A DNA stretch of 6,796 nucleotides from Zetaproteobacteria bacterium (GTDB taxonomy: Bacteria > Pseudomonadota > Alphaproteobacteria > Micavibrionales > Micavibrionaceae): positions 404,144 through 410,939 of the forward strand of contig NVXI01000001.1 of NCBI GenBank assembly GCA_002747015.1, given 5' to 3'. A program made the position numbers and the translations under genes. Of the stretch, positions 6,009-6,796 are shown one piece after another; the stretch's first letter is position 1; the number at the start of each line of letters is the position of its first letter. The notes under the pieces were generated by a model. It saw only the letters and a list, made by a program, of their open reading frames with translations. It was not told the origin of the DNA and did no database searches.

Positions 6009-6796
6009 ATGTCCGCAAATCCATTGCTTCAAATATCTACAATAGAAAACCAAGCCCCACATTTTGATTTGGTGAAGACAGAGCATTATTTGCCCGCAAT
6101 TGAAGAAGGCATCGAACAGGCGCGCGCCAATATCGACGCGATTAAAAACAACAATGATGCCCCGACATTTGAAAATACGTTAGTTGCACTGGAAAGCGCA
6201 TCCGAGAATTTAGGACAAGCCGCCAGCGTGTTCTATAACATGCTGTCCTCCATGGGCGGCGATGATCTGCACGAACTTGCAACAAAAATTGGCCCCATCA
6301 ATGCAAAATTCTCCAGCGATGTATCTCTGGATGAAAAACTCTTCGCGCGGATCAAGGCCGTCTATGACAAGCGTGATGACCTAGACCTAACAGCGGAGCA
6401 ATACACATTACTGGATGATAGTTATCGCGGTTTTGTACGCTCCGGCGCTTTGTTGGACGATAAAAAGAAAGAACGTCTGCGCGAAATCAGCCAAGAGCTA
6501 TCGACCCTGACCCCTGCTTTCATGCAAAACACGGTTAAATCCGCCGAAGCATTTGAGCTGATCATCGAGGATGAAGCCGATCTTGCAGGTCTGCCCGACA
6601 GCGCAATAGACGCCGCCGCCCACGCCGCAAAAGAAAAGAGCTATGATGGAAAATGGCTGGTCACTTTGGACTACCCCAGTTTCGGCCCCTTCATGCAATA
6701 TGCCGATAACCGGAACCTGCGCGAGAAAATCTGGCGGGCCTTTTCCTCCCGCGCATGGAATGATGAATTTGATAATTCCGAAAACGTAAAATCAAT
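6009..6796 (+). CDS. dcp: M3-family zinc peptidase, Dcp-like (N-terminal part)
   Basis: The frame is open from the ATG at 6009 to the window edge (262 full codons), so about the first third of a protein usually near 680 residues is present. AGGA lies 8 bases upstream and supports the start. The N-terminal helical domain follows the Dcp/oligopeptidase A pattern: NPLL (4-7), APHFDLVKTEHYLPAI (16-31), ARANIDAI (38-45), PTFENTLVALE (52-62), LFARIKAVYD (111-120), then FVRSGALLDDKKKERL (142-157) and GLPDSAI (194-200) with NRNLREKIWRAFSSRA (234-249). Dcp removes dipeptides from the C-termini of peptides and takes part in peptide recycling. The zinc-binding HExxH motif would lie beyond the window, so activity cannot be judged. 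Dcp is preferred over PrlC by the APHFD start, but the two are related. It is the only plus-strand gene, divergent from mnmD. Confidence 0.9.
   Translation, partial: MSANPLLQISTIENQAPHFDLVKTEHYLPAIEEGIEQARANIDAIKNNNDAPTFENTLVALESASENLGQAASVFYNMLSSMGGDDLHELATKIGPINAKFSSDVSLDEKLFARIKAVYDKRDDLDLTAEQYTLLDDSYRGFVRSGALLDDKKKERLREISQELSTLTPAFMQNTVKSAEAFELIIEDEADLAGLPDSAIDAAAHAAKEKSYDGKWLVTLDYPSFGPFMQYADNRNLREKIWRAFSSRAWNDEFDNSENVKS

Noticed and set aside
6498..6698. A 66-codon minus-strand frame within dcp
   Set aside because: The plus frame is a clear M3 peptidase; the opposite frame has no family features.

Overview
The window looks like chromosomal DNA of an alphaproteobacterium of moderate to low G+C. 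The clues are a split MnmC pair, a small Flp-type pilin, an AMIN-domain periplasmic protein and a degenerate kinase-fold protein of a kind I associate with Rhodospirillales- or Micavibrio-like genomes. That placement is from memory of family resemblance and is tentative. No tRNA, rRNA, CRISPR array, insertion sequence or phage gene was seen.

Layout: six genes lie on the minus strand, read from right to left, and one lies on the plus strand at the right edge. From the right they are: mnmD (5956-5270, tRNA wobble-uridine methyltransferase); an mnmC-type FAD oxidoreductase (5279-4248) overlapping it by 10 bases; a 53-residue Flp pilin (4162-4001); wecA (3886-2795, polyprenyl-phosphate GlcNAc-1-phosphate transferase); a secreted AMIN-domain protein without an amidase domain (2720-1263); and a kinase-fold protein (1040 to beyond base 1) that lacks the normal catalytic residues. 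On the plus strand a dcp-like M3 peptidase starts at 6009 and runs off the right edge.

How they fit together: mnmD and the oxidoreductase form one translationally coupled unit. They would carry out the last two steps of mnm5(s2)U synthesis at position 34 of tRNA, a job done by one fused protein in E. coli. The flp, wecA and AMIN genes all concern the envelope or cell surface, but the gaps between them (114 and 74 bases) are too wide to prove one operon. The kinase-fold gene has its own very strong ribosome binding site after a 222-base gap, so it may be a separate unit.

I found no convincing new multi-gene system. The items most worth a second look are the predicted pseudokinase, the four spaced [I/V]PxxKP motifs in the AMIN protein, and the lone pilin gene, which is short enough to be missed by ordinary ORF cut-offs.
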